DNA from: Sphaerisporangium sp. TRM90804
GTDB taxonomy: Bacteria; Actinomycetota; Actinomycetes; Streptosporangiales; Streptosporangiaceae
DNA length: 64,000 nucleotides
Direction: 5' to 3'
NCBI RefSeq assembly: GCF_029846175.1
Contig: NZ_JARWAC010000014.1
Span: 160,023 to 224,022 of the forward strand
A model generated the notes under the pieces. It was not told where the DNA came from, searched no databases, and saw nothing but the letters and a program-made list of their open reading frames with translations. The translations under genes and the position numbers were made by a program. The stretch's first letter is position 1; each line of letters begins with the position of its first letter. Shown piece by piece: positions 28,877-38,206 of this stretch.

Positions 28877-28931
28877 CCTTCGGACGACCGAAGGGCTCAG
28901 TGGCCCCGCATGCGCGACGTGTGGGGCTTTT
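28877..28931 (+). promoter_or_regulatory. Leader attenuator upstream of infC
   Basis: Two hairpins lie in the infC leader. The first has arms CCTTCGG (28877-28883) and CCGAAGG (28888-28894) with a 4-nt loop. The second has arms GCCCCGCA (28903-28910) and TGTGGGGC (28920-28927, one G-U pair) followed directly by TTTT (28928-28931), the form of an intrinsic terminator. A terminator 75 nt before the start codon in the same direction suggests premature-termination control of the infC operon, as known for ribosomal-protein leaders in Firmicutes; the ligand is unknown. Confidence 0.6.
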
Positions 28932-29004
28932 CGCACGTACAGGGCGACATCCCCGGGCGCGATCGAGCAGCGACGCAGGATACGCCAGGTACCTAGGAGG
29001 TCCC

Positions 29005-29622
29005 ATCAGCACTGAGCCCCGCATCAACGAGCGTATTCGTGTGCCCGAGGTCCGCCTCGTCGGCCCGAACGGCGAGCAGGTCGGCATCGTCACCATCGGT
29101 GACGCGCTCAAGCTGGCCCAGGAGTCCGATCTCGACCTGGTCGAGGTCGCGGCCACGGCTCGGCCGCCCGTGTGCAAGCTCATGGACTACGGCAAGTTCA
29201 AGTACGAGTCCGCGATGAAGGCACGCGAGGCGCGCCGCAACCAGGCGCACACGATCATCAAGGAGATCAAGCTCCGGCCGAAGATCGATCCGCACGACTA
29301 CGAGACCAAGAAGGGTCACGTCGTTCGGTTCCTCAAAGCGGGGGACAAGGTCAAGGTCACGATCATGTTCCGCGGGCGTGAGCAGTCCCGCCCGGAACTG
29401 GGTTTCCGCCTTCTGCAGCGGCTCGCCGAGGACGTCACGGAGCTCGGCTTCGTCGAGTCCCAGCCGAAGCAGGACGGCCGAAACATGATCATGGTGATCG
29501 GGCCGCACAAGAAGAAGGCCGAAGCGAAGGCCGAGCGGGCGGCCGCCCGTACGCGTTCCGACGACTCGCCCGAAGGGGCCGAGCTCGAGCAGGAACTGGC
29601 GGGGGCGGAACCGCAGGAGTGA
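29005..29622 (+). CDS. infC: Translation initiation factor IF-3, rare ATC start
   Basis: 205 aa. IF-3 binds the 30S subunit and rejects wrong start codons. N-domain ([17 protein letters not shown]) and C-domain ([35 protein letters not shown]) are intact; an acidic tail is added. No ATG, GTG or TTG fits the conserved N-terminus. A perfect AGGAGG at 28995-29000 stands 4 nt before ATC at 29005 and similarity begins there (I-S-T-E-P-R-I-N), so ATC is the start. Non-AUG infC starts are the known basis of IF-3 autoregulation. Confidence 0.93.
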   Translation: MSTEPRINERIRVPEVRLVGPNGEQVGIVTIGDALKLAQESDLDLVEVAATARPPVCKLMDYGKFKYESAMKAREARRNQAHTIIKEIKLRPKIDPHDYETKKGHVVRFLKAGDKVKVTIMFRGREQSRPELGFRLLQRLAEDVTELGFVESQPKQDGRNMIMVIGPHKKKAEAKAERAAARTRSDDSPEGAELEQELAGAEPQE

Positions 29623-29669
29623 GGCGGCGCGCCTGAGCGCGCGGCGCGGCGCGGACAAGCACAACCGTG

Positions 29670-29723
29670 ACCGGGTCAGAACTCCAGTCAGGCGATCGTC
29701 TGCCTGGGGTAACTTGACCCGGT
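29670..29723 (+). promoter_or_regulatory. Structured leader before rpmI
   Basis: Between infC and rpmI, ACCGGGTCA (29670-29678) pairs perfectly with TGACCCGGT (29715-29723), enclosing a smaller stem CAGGC (29689-29693) / GCCTG (29702-29706). In E. coli a structured element at this same gene position lets ribosomal protein L20 repress rpmI and rplT translation. A similar role here is inferred from position only. Confidence 0.5.
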
Positions 29724-29759
29724 ACATCGGCACGGACGAATGAGGGAGAGACGGCTGAC

Positions 29760-29954
29760 ATGCCGAAGATGAAGACGCACAGCGGTGCGAAGAAGCGGTT
29801 CCGCCTCAGCGGCAGCGGCAAGATCATTCGCCGTCGGGCGAACCGTGCTCACTACAACGAGCACAAGTCGTCCAAGCTGACGCGCCGTCTCGCGCCGGAG
29901 GTCGTCGTGTCCGATGCCGACTCCAAAAAGATCAAGAAGCTGCTGGGCAAGTAA
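29760..29954 (+). CDS. rpmI: 50S ribosomal protein L35
   Basis: 64 aa, highly basic, standard length. [14 protein letters not shown] start and the Arg/Lys-rich R-R-R-A-N-R-A-H segment are typical. ATG with GAGGGAGAG upstream. Part of infC-rpmI-rplT; rplT begins 24 nt later. Confidence 0.97.
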   Translation: MPKMKTHSGAKKRFRLSGSGKIIRRRANRAHYNEHKSSKLTRRLAPEVVVSDADSKKIKKLLGK

Positions 29955-29978
29955 CCGAACCCCCGGGGAGATAGAACA

Positions 29979-30359
29979 ATGGCACGCGTAAAGCGGGCGC
30001 TCAACGCCAAGAAGAAGCGCCGCGTCGTCCTCGAGCGGGCGAGTGGTTACCGGGGTCAGCGGTCGCGTCTGTACCGCAAGGCCAAGGAGCAGATGCTCCA
30101 CTCGATGACCTACGCCTACCGCGACCGCAAGGACAAGAAGGGCACCTTCCGGCGCCTTTGGATCCAGCGCATCAACGCCGCGGCGCGCGCGAACGGCATC
30201 ACCTACAACCGCTTCATCCAGGGTCTGCGGATCGCCGGGGTCGAGGTCGACCGCAAGATCCTCGCCGACCTCGCCGTCAACGACAGCCAGGCCTTCACGG
30301 CGCTGGCCGAGGCCGCCAGGAAGGCACTGCCGGCCGACGTGAACGCGCCGGTCGCCTGA
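29979..30359 (+). CDS. rplT: 50S ribosomal protein L20
   Basis: 126 aa, binds 23S rRNA early in 50S assembly and is the usual autoregulator of this operon. [14 protein letters not shown] and the segment [23 protein letters not shown] are typical. ATG 29979 with GGGGAGA upstream. Last gene of the operon before a hairpin terminator. Confidence 0.97.
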   Translation: MARVKRALNAKKKRRVVLERASGYRGQRSRLYRKAKEQMLHSMTYAYRDRKDKKGTFRRLWIQRINAAARANGITYNRFIQGLRIAGVEVDRKILADLAVNDSQAFTALAEAARKALPADVNAPVA

Positions 30360-30379
30360 GCCGGCGGCGCACGACCCGG

Positions 30380-30414
30380 TGAACGACTCGTTCTCTTTCG
30401 GAGCGGGTCGTTCA
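30380..30414 (+). terminator. Terminator after rplT
   Basis: TGAACGACTCG (30380-30390) pairs with CGGGTCGTTCA (30404-30414) with one G-U pair and a 13-nt loop, followed by a T-rich TCTGTTT. It ends infC-rpmI-rplT. Confidence 0.75.
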
Positions 30415-30467
30415 TCTGTTTACACGCCCGCGCGCCGTCGCGCCGCGCGGGCTCTCCAGGGGGACAC

Positions 30468-31280
30468 ATGGCCGGATCAGAGCTGACCAACACCAGGTCC
30501 CCGCGGGTCAAGGCGGCCAAGCGCCTGACCAAGCGAGCCTTCAGAGACCGCGACCGCGCGTTCCTCGCAGAGGGCCCCCAGGCGGTCAGGGAGGCGCTGG
30601 GCCTTCCCGGCGTCGTCACCGAGGTGTTCACCACCGCGGAGGCCGAGTCGCGCCATCCGGAGATCCTGACGGCCGCTCGGCTGGCCGGGGTGCCGGTGCA
30701 CGGCGCGAGCGGCGAGGTCATGGCCGAGCTGGCCCAGACCGTCACGCCCCAGGGGCTGCTCGCGGTCTGCCGCTTCGTGCACGTCCCCCTGGCCGAGGCC
30801 GTTCCCGAGGGGGCCGGCCTGGTCGCCGTGCTCGCCTACGTGCGCGACCCGGGCAACGCCGGAACGGTTCTGCGCACGGCCGACGCCGCGGGCGCCGACG
30901 GCGTGGTCTTCACCGACGCCTCCGTCGACCCGTACAACGGCAAGTGCGTGCGCGCCAGCGCCGGCAGCCTGTTCCACCTGCCGGTCGCCACCGCCGCGCC
31001 CGTGGCCGCGGCCGTGGGCGAACTGCGGGCCAAGGGCCTGCGGGTCCTCGCCGCCGACGGGGCGGGGAGCCGGACGCTCGACGACGTCGACCTGAGCGGC
31101 CCGACGGCCTGGATCTTCGGCAACGAGGCGTGGGGGCTTCCCGAGGAGGTTCTCGGCCTCGCCGACGAGGTGGTGCGCGTCCCCATCTACGGACGCGCCG
31201 AGAGCCTCAACCTGGCCACGGCGGCCGCGGTGTGCCTGTATGCCTCGGCGCGGGCCCGTCGTGCCGCCACGCCCGTCTGA
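30468..31280 (+). CDS. SpoU/TrmH-family RNA 2'-O-methyltransferase
   Basis: 270 aa SPOUT enzyme using S-adenosylmethionine to methylate ribose in rRNA or tRNA. An N-terminal substrate-binding domain (about 15-110) precedes the knotted domain with the three family motifs: N-A-G-T-V-L-R-T-A-D-A-A-G, W-I-F-G-N-E-A-W-G-L and V-P-I-Y-G-R-A-E-S-L-N-L-A-T-A-A-A. The Arg and Asn of motifs 1 and 2-3 are present. ATG 30468 after GGGGGA. Position between rplT and pheS is common in actinobacteria. The exact target nucleotide cannot be read from the sequence; a 23S rRNA methylase is most likely. Confidence 0.92.
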   Translation: MAGSELTNTRSPRVKAAKRLTKRAFRDRDRAFLAEGPQAVREALGLPGVVTEVFTTAEAESRHPEILTAARLAGVPVHGASGEVMAELAQTVTPQGLLAVCRFVHVPLAEAVPEGAGLVAVLAYVRDPGNAGTVLRTADAAGADGVVFTDASVDPYNGKCVRASAGSLFHLPVATAAPVAAAVGELRAKGLRVLAADGAGSRTLDDVDLSGPTAWIFGNEAWGLPEEVLGLADEVVRVPIYGRAESLNLATAAAVCLYASARARRAATPV

Positions 31281-31390
31281 GGGACGCGCGGGCCCCGCCC
31301 TCCCGGCGCGCCCGCCCCGGCCAGAAGCGGGGCTGCCGTCGGGCACCGGAAACCCGCTATTGTCGGCCCTGTAGTCGTCGAGGAGGCGGT

Positions 31391-32473
31391 GTGCACGGCG
31401 GACAGACCGACCGACGGGGCGCCGATGCCGCGTGTGCGATCCAGATCGACGATCTCCCCGACGGCGTCGTCGTGGCCGATCACCGCGGCCGGGTCGTGGG
31501 CTTCAACCAGGCCGCCGCCCGCCTCACCGGAGTGACTCCCGAGCAGGCCGTGGGAAGGCACTTCCCCGACGTCCTGCCGCTGCGCGACGACGACGGCCGC
31601 GACTGGTGGAAATGGCTGGACGCCTACGGCGGGCTGCGCATCCGCAGCCGCCAGCCCGAGTGCTCCCTGTCGCTGCCCGGCGGCCAGGAGCTGCTGGTGG
31701 CCGTGCGGTTCGTCCGCGGGCCCGAGCGCGGCGGCGACGTCGTGCGGGTGGTCGTCACCCTGCGCGGCTGCGCGGCCCGCGCCCGGCTGGAGCGCAGCAG
31801 GGCCGACCTCGTGTCCACGGTCGCCCACGAGCTGCGCTCGCCGCTCACCAGCGTCAAGGGCTTCACCGCCACCCTGCTGGCCAAGTGGGAGCGCTTCACC
31901 GACGACCAGAAGCGCGTGATGCTGGAGACCGTCAACGCCGACGCCGACCGCGTCACCCGGCTGATCACCGAGCTGCTGGACGTGTCGCGCATCGAGTCCG
32001 GGCGGCTGCAGATCCACCGCCAGGTGGTCGACATCCCCGCCAGGGCCCGTAAGATCATCGCGGGATGGGTGGCCGCCGGCGAGGCCCCCGAGCGCTTCCG
32101 GCTCGAAGTGGGCGACCGCCTCCCCGAGACCTGGCTCGACCAGGACAAGGTTGACCAGATCCTCGGAAACCTGCTGGAAAATGCGATGCGTCACGGGCGC
32201 GGTACCGTGACGATAGTCGTGGAGCCCATCGAGTGGGGAGTCGCCGTGTCCGTGCGCGACCAAGGCGAGGGTGTCGCACCCGAGCTGGCCCCGCGCGTCT
32301 TCCGGCAGTTCTGGCGCGGCAACGGCCGCCGCCGCGGCGGCACCGGCCTCGGCCTCTTCATCGTCAAGGGCCTCGTCGAGGCGCACGGCGGCACCATCAC
32401 CGTGCAGCGGGCTCCCGGCGGCGGCGCGGAGTTCCGATTTACCATGCCCACCGGCACCCCCGACTTCGCCTGA
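31391..32473 (+). CDS. Orphan cytoplasmic PAS-domain histidine kinase
   Basis: 360 aa, no TM segment. N-terminal PAS domain (about 18-115, D-G-V-V-V-A-D-H-R-G-R-V-V-G-F-N), HisKA with phospho-acceptor His in S-T-V-A-H-E-L-R-S-P-L-T-S, and a complete HATPase domain (N-box N-L-L-E-N-A-M-R-H-G, G1 R-D-Q-G-E-G-V, F-box R-Q-F-W-R-G, G2 G-G-T-G-L-G-L-F-I-V). GTG 31391 is chosen for AGGAGG at 31381-31386. No response regulator is next to it, so its partner is elsewhere. A kinase at this place before pheS is also known in Streptomyces. Signal unknown; the PAS domain suggests an internal cue. Confidence 0.9.
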   Translation: MHGGQTDRRGADAACAIQIDDLPDGVVVADHRGRVVGFNQAAARLTGVTPEQAVGRHFPDVLPLRDDDGRDWWKWLDAYGGLRIRSRQPECSLSLPGGQELLVAVRFVRGPERGGDVVRVVVTLRGCAARARLERSRADLVSTVAHELRSPLTSVKGFTATLLAKWERFTDDQKRVMLETVNADADRVTRLITELLDVSRIESGRLQIHRQVVDIPARARKIIAGWVAAGEAPERFRLEVGDRLPETWLDQDKVDQILGNLLENAMRHGRGTVTIVVEPIEWGVAVSVRDQGEGVAPELAPRVFRQFWRGNGRRRGGTGLGLFIVKGLVEAHGGTITVQRAPGGGAEFRFTMPTGTPDFA

Positions 32474-33777
<1,304 letters not shown>

Positions 33778-33778
<1 letters not shown>

Positions 33779-36330
33779 TGAGGTTCCCGCTCTCCTGGCT
33801 GCGGGAGTACGTCGACCTGCCCGCCGTCACCGCCCACGAGGTCGCCGACAAGCTGACCGCCGCCGGGCTCAAGCTGGAGTCGATCGAGTCGGTCGGCTAC
33901 GACATCAAGAACGTCGTCGTCGGCGAGGTCCTGTCGATCGAGGAGCTCACCGGCTTCAAGAAGCCCATCCGCTACTGCTCGCTCGAGGTCGGCGAGGCCG
34001 CGCCGCGCTGGCTCATCTGCGGCGCCGTCAACTTCGCGGTCGGCGACCGCGTCCCGGTGGCGCTGCCCGGCGCGGTGCTGCCGGGCGGGTTCGAGGTCGG
34101 CTCCCGCAAGACCTACGGCCGGCTCTCCGACGGCATGATCTGCTCGGCCCGCGAGCTCGGCGTCGGCGACGACCACGACGGCATCATGATCCTGCCGTCC
34201 GACACGCCCCTGGGCGCCGACGTCGTCGAGCTGCTCGGCCTGCGCGACGACGTCATCGAGCTGGAGGTCACCCCCGACCGCGGGTACGCGCTGTCGGTCC
34301 GGGGCGTGGCCCGCGAGGCCGCCACCGCCTTCGGCGTGCCCTGGCGCGACCCCGCCGACGTGGAGCCCCCGGCGTTCACCGAGGAGTCCCACCCGGCGTC
34401 CATCGCCGACCCCTCGGCGTGCGACCGCTTCGTGCTGCGCGCGGTGTCGGGCGTCGACCCCACGGCCGAGACGCCGATGTGGATGCGCGTGCGGCTCACC
34501 CGCGCGGGCATGCGCCCGGTCTCGCTGGCCGTCGACATCACCAACTACCTGATGATCGAACTGGGCCAGCCGCTGCACGCCTTCGACCGCGCCCGGCTCA
34601 CCGGGCCCGTGGTCGTGCGCAGGGCCGCGCCGGGCGAGACGCTGGAGACCCTCGACCACGTGGTGCGCGAGCTGCACCCCGACGACATCCTGATCACCGA
34701 CTCCTCGGGCCCGATCTCGATGGCCGGCACCATGGGCGGCCTGGAGACCGAGATCTCCGCCGCCTCCACCGAGCTGGTCATCGAGGCGGCGCACTTCTCG
34801 CCCACCGGCACCGCCCGCATGTCCCGGCGCCACAACCTCGTCAGCGAGGCCTCGCGCCGGTTCGAGCGCGGCGTCGACCGCGAGCTGCCGCTGTACGCCT
34901 CCTGGCGCGCGGTGCAGATGCTGGTCGCCTTCGGCGGCGGCACCGCCGAGCCCGGCGTCACGCACGCCTGGGCCGAGGTCGAGCCGGTCACGATCACCAT
35001 CCCGGCCGACCACCCCGACCAGGTCGCGGGCGTGACGTACGGCCGCGACACCGTCGTGCGCCGGCTGGAGCAGGTCGGCTGCACGGTCGTCGGCCACGGC
35101 GAGTCGGTCGGCAGGGCGGGCGCCGAGGGGTCGGTGCCGGTCGCGGCCGACCTGCTGGCCCCGCCCGGCCACCCGAGCCAGGCCGAGCTGCTGGCGGTCA
35201 CCCCGCCGTCGTGGCGTCCCGACCTGACCGACCCCAACGACCTCGCCGAGGAGGTCATCCGGCTTGAGGGGTACGAGGGGCTGCCGTCGGTGCTTCCGGC
35301 CGCCCCCGCGGGCGCCGGCCTCACCGAGACGCAGCGGCTGCGCCGCCGCGTCGGCCGCGCGCTGGCCGCCGCCGGCTACGTTGAGACGCTGGCCTATCCG
35401 TTCATGGGCTCCCGCGACCTCGACCAGCTCCGCCTGGCCGCCGACGACGACCGCCGCCGCGCGGTGCGCCTGGCCAACCCGCTGAGCGAGGACGAGCCGC
35501 TGATGCGCACGACGCTGCTGCCCGGCCTGCTCAAGACCATGGTGCGCAACGCCGGCCGCGGGTTCGGCGACGCCGCCCTGTTCGAGGTCGGCCTGGTCTA
35601 CCGCCCCGAGCCGGGCGCGCCGGCCAAGGCGCCGGTGCTCGGCGTCGACCGCCGGCCGAGCGAGGAGGAGCTGTCGAGCATCACCGCTGCGCTGCCCCGC
35701 CAGCCGCTGCGGGTGGCGGTCGTGCTGGCCGGTGAGCGGGTGCGCTCGGGCTGGTGGGGCGCGGGCCGCCCGGCCTCCTGGGCCGACGCCGTCGAGGCCG
35801 CCCGCGCGGTCGCCCGCGAGGCCGGGGTGGCCGTCACCGTCCACGCCGACCACCACGAGCCGTGGCACCCGGGGCGGTGCGCCGCCCTGTACGTCGGGGA
35901 GGCCCTGCTGGGGCACGCCGGCGAGCTGCACCCGCGCGTGGTCGAGGCGTACGGCCTGCCGCCGCGCACCGCGGCGATGGAGCTCGAGCTCGACGTCCTG
36001 GAGGCCGTCCTGCCGGGCCCGGCGCAGGCCCGTCCGGTGTCGGCGTACCCCGTCGCCACGCAGGACGTCGCGCTCGTCGTCCCCGCCGAGGTGCCGGTCG
36101 CCGGGGTCGAGGCGGCGCTGCGCGAGGGCGCGGGCGAGCTGCTGGAGTCGATCCGGCTGTTCGACGTCTACACCGGCGCCCAGGTGGGCGAGGGCAAGAA
36201 GTCCCTGGCCTACACCCTGCGCTTCCGCGCCGCCGACCGCACCCTCACCGTCGAGGAGACCACCGCGGCCCGCGACGCCGCCGTAGCCCTCGCCGGCGAA
36301 CGCACCGGCGCCCAGCTGCGAGGAGTCTAG
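33778..36330 (+). CDS. pheT: Phenylalanyl-tRNA synthetase beta subunit
   Basis: 850 aa, non-catalytic and editing subunit of the heterotetramer. Domains in order: N-terminal and EMAP-like tRNA-binding region (about 1-150, W-L-R-E-Y-V-D-L at the start), B3/B4 editing domain (about 220-400), B5 (about 420-500), class II-like core (about 500-700), and a C-terminal FDX-ACB anticodon domain ending in Q-L-R-G-V. All are full length. TAG stop at 36328. A terminator follows and the accessory region begins on the opposite strand. Confidence 0.96.
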
Positions 36331-36335
36331 GCGGG

Positions 36336-36366
36336 CGGGCGGCAGGTGGCCTTCACCTGCCGCCCG
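36336..36366. terminator. Bidirectional terminator between pheT and the accessory operon
   Basis: Arms 36336-36348 and 36354-36366 (GGGCGGCAGGTG core, perfectly complementary, 13 bp) with loop GCCTT. It lies between the convergent pheT and GAP1-like genes and can stop both transcripts. Confidence 0.8.
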
Positions 36367-36373
36367 TGCCGGA

Positions 36374-38185
36374 TCACGTCCTCCAGCGCCGGGGGTCCAG
36401 GACGTTGAGGCGACGTGGCCCGCCCGGCGGATCGGAGAGCGCCTCGCCGGCATCGGCCTGGCCCCGTCCCGGCGGGTCCGGCGCGATGCCGATCCTCTGG
36501 AGCAGCTCGCGGGTGATTCCCGCCTGTTCGAACAGGGCCATGAGCACCGCCTCCGCGAGGCGGCCGCGGGCTTCGGGGGTGCACATCATGGCCAGGGCGG
36601 TGAGCAGCGGTGCCGAGCGCGAGCCGAGGTGGGGCAGGAAGTGTCGCTCCAGGGTCTCCCGGTCGATCACCTGGCCGTGCGCGACGGTCAGCAGGGTGTG
36701 AAAGCTCCACACCTGGTCGTCGGGATGGTCGGCGTGCAGCACTTGGACCGCGGTCAGCAGGTCTCCCCGCTCTCCCAGCTCCCGGGTGATCGCCGCCCGG
36801 TTGGCCCGGTCGTCCCCGCGTGCCGTCAGCACCGCGCACAGCGTGTGAAGGGTGTGCGGCTCGACGGGCTCCCGCGTCGCGGCCTTGATCAGCACGTCCG
36901 AGTCGAGCGGCTTGAGGACGGAGACCTGTTCCTCCGGGTCCAGGTACGCGGCGAGCTTCAACGTGACGGCGGGTTCGGCCGGGGTCAGCCGGCGTAGCGC
37001 CGCCGCCAGCGGCGGGGCGATCCAGTGGTCGGCGTTCCGCCGGATCTCCTCGAAGTCGTCCAGCGTCAGCAGCGACCCGTACGCCATGCTCAGCACGATG
37101 CCGTACAGCCGTTCCCGCAGTTCCCGATCAAGGGACTGTGCCGTGACGAGCAGCCTGCGGTCGCCGACGATGTTCCGGATGTCCCGCATATGGTCGCCGG
37201 CGGTGACCGCGCCCCTCAGCGCGTCGAGCCGGTCGAGCCGGCCCGCGAGGCGCTCGGTCCGCCCCTGGTCGAGGCCGTCGGCGCACGCGATCAGAAGCTC
37301 GGCCGCCGCCTGGTGGGCGGTGCGGGTACGCGGCGGAACCCTGTACCGGGCGTCGTCGTCCTCGATGAGGGCGACGAACGCGGCGAGGTCGGCGGCCTTC
37401 ATGGAGCGTGGCCTGGTGTCGCGCGCGAACCGTGTCACGAGGTCGCCCGGGTCCTCGTGGTTCGCCAGCATGGCGTGGTAGCGCCGGGCGGTGTCGGGGT
37501 ACTCGTCCACGGATACCGGGCCGCTCCATCTGATCTTGTGGGCTTCCGCCGGGGCGTGCCGCGCGAACGACAACCTGATGCGGTGCCGTACCGCGCTGTC
37601 GGTCCAGGTGGAGGTGGTCAGCCTGCTCCGGAAACCGTAGGGGAGCAGCGCCGCCGCCGTGTCGAGGAACCGCAGCCGGTCGGCGAGCGGCACGTGTTCG
37701 GCGCCCACGACGCATACGGGCCTGCCGGTGAGGAGAAGGGCGGCCGCGGCCATGGCCGTGTCGTCCACCGCCGCGGCGGTCGACGCCCAGTCCGGTGCGG
37801 GCACATGGACGGTGGGCAGGCCCTCGACCGGCAGCGCGCACCCGCCGAAGCCCGTGTAGAGGGCCTCGTACGACACCGGGCCGTGGGCGAGCTGGGCGTA
37901 GGGGGCGCAGAAGTAGCGGGTGACGGCGATGTCTCGTCCCAGCCCGTCCCTGTCGTCGGACCGCTCCTGGATGGCCATGCCGACGTGCGCGTTCTCGCCG
38001 TCGTCCACCCAGCTGGTGGTCACCTGCGGCAGGTCGGCCTGGCCGCCCGGCGCGAACCGGGCGATGATCTGGGCGAATTCGTCGCGGGTGAACCGGCCCT
38101 GGCTGTGGGCCAGGATCTCGTCGCCGTCCCGGGCACCCGGACGCTTCCCGTGGATCGCCCAATCGGGGGTGACTCGTACGATCAA
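36374..38185 (-). CDS. GAP1-like GTPase-associated protein, soluble paralogue
   Basis: 603 aa, last gene of the four-gene minus-strand operon. It is a paralogue of the preceding gene product: shared segments include A-L-L-P-Y-G-x-R-x-R-L-T, S-T-W-T-D-S, H-R-I-R-L-x-F-A and G-P-V-S-Y-E. The overall pattern (an N-terminal domain with a GMAIQ...DGLGRxIAVTRY block, then a central ALLLTGRPVCVVG / LLPYGFRSRL block, then helical repeats) resembles the GTPase-associated protein 1 (GAP1) family described in predicted NTP-dependent conflict systems; that match is from memory and unverified. Unlike its paralogue it has no C-terminal TM and ends in a Pro/Arg-rich tail. Start TTG 38185 has GGTGAGGA just upstream. 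No catalytic motif seen. Confidence 0.75.
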   Translation of the reverse strand: MIVRVTPDWAIHGKRPGARDGDEILAHSQGRFTRDEFAQIIARFAPGGQADLPQVTTSWVDDGENAHVGMAIQERSDDRDGLGRDIAVTRYFCAPYAQLAHGPVSYEALYTGFGGCALPVEGLPTVHVPAPDWASTAAAVDDTAMAAAALLLTGRPVCVVGAEHVPLADRLRFLDTAAALLPYGFRSRLTTSTWTDSAVRHRIRLSFARHAPAEAHKIRWSGPVSVDEYPDTARRYHAMLANHEDPGDLVTRFARDTRPRSMKAADLAAFVALIEDDDARYRVPPRTRTAHQAAAELLIACADGLDQGRTERLAGRLDRLDALRGAVTAGDHMRDIRNIVGDRRLLVTAQSLDRELRERLYGIVLSMAYGSLLTLDDFEEIRRNADHWIAPPLAAALRRLTPAEPAVTLKLAAYLDPEEQVSVLKPLDSDVLIKAATREPVEPHTLHTLCAVLTARGDDRANRAAITRELGERGDLLTAVQVLHADHPDDQVWSFHTLLTVAHGQVIDRETLERHFLPHLGSRSAPLLTALAMMCTPEARGRLAEAVLMALFEQAGITRELLQRIGIAPDPPGRGQADAGEALSDPPGGPRRLNVLDPRRWRT

Positions 38186-38206
38186 TCGATCCTCACCAGT
38201 CGGACG

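Noticed and set aside
28746..29015. 89-codon ORF in the infC leader as a leader peptide or upstream gene
   Set aside because: It has no ribosome binding site, no family similarity, runs through the attenuator hairpins and overlaps the infC start; better explained as leader RNA.
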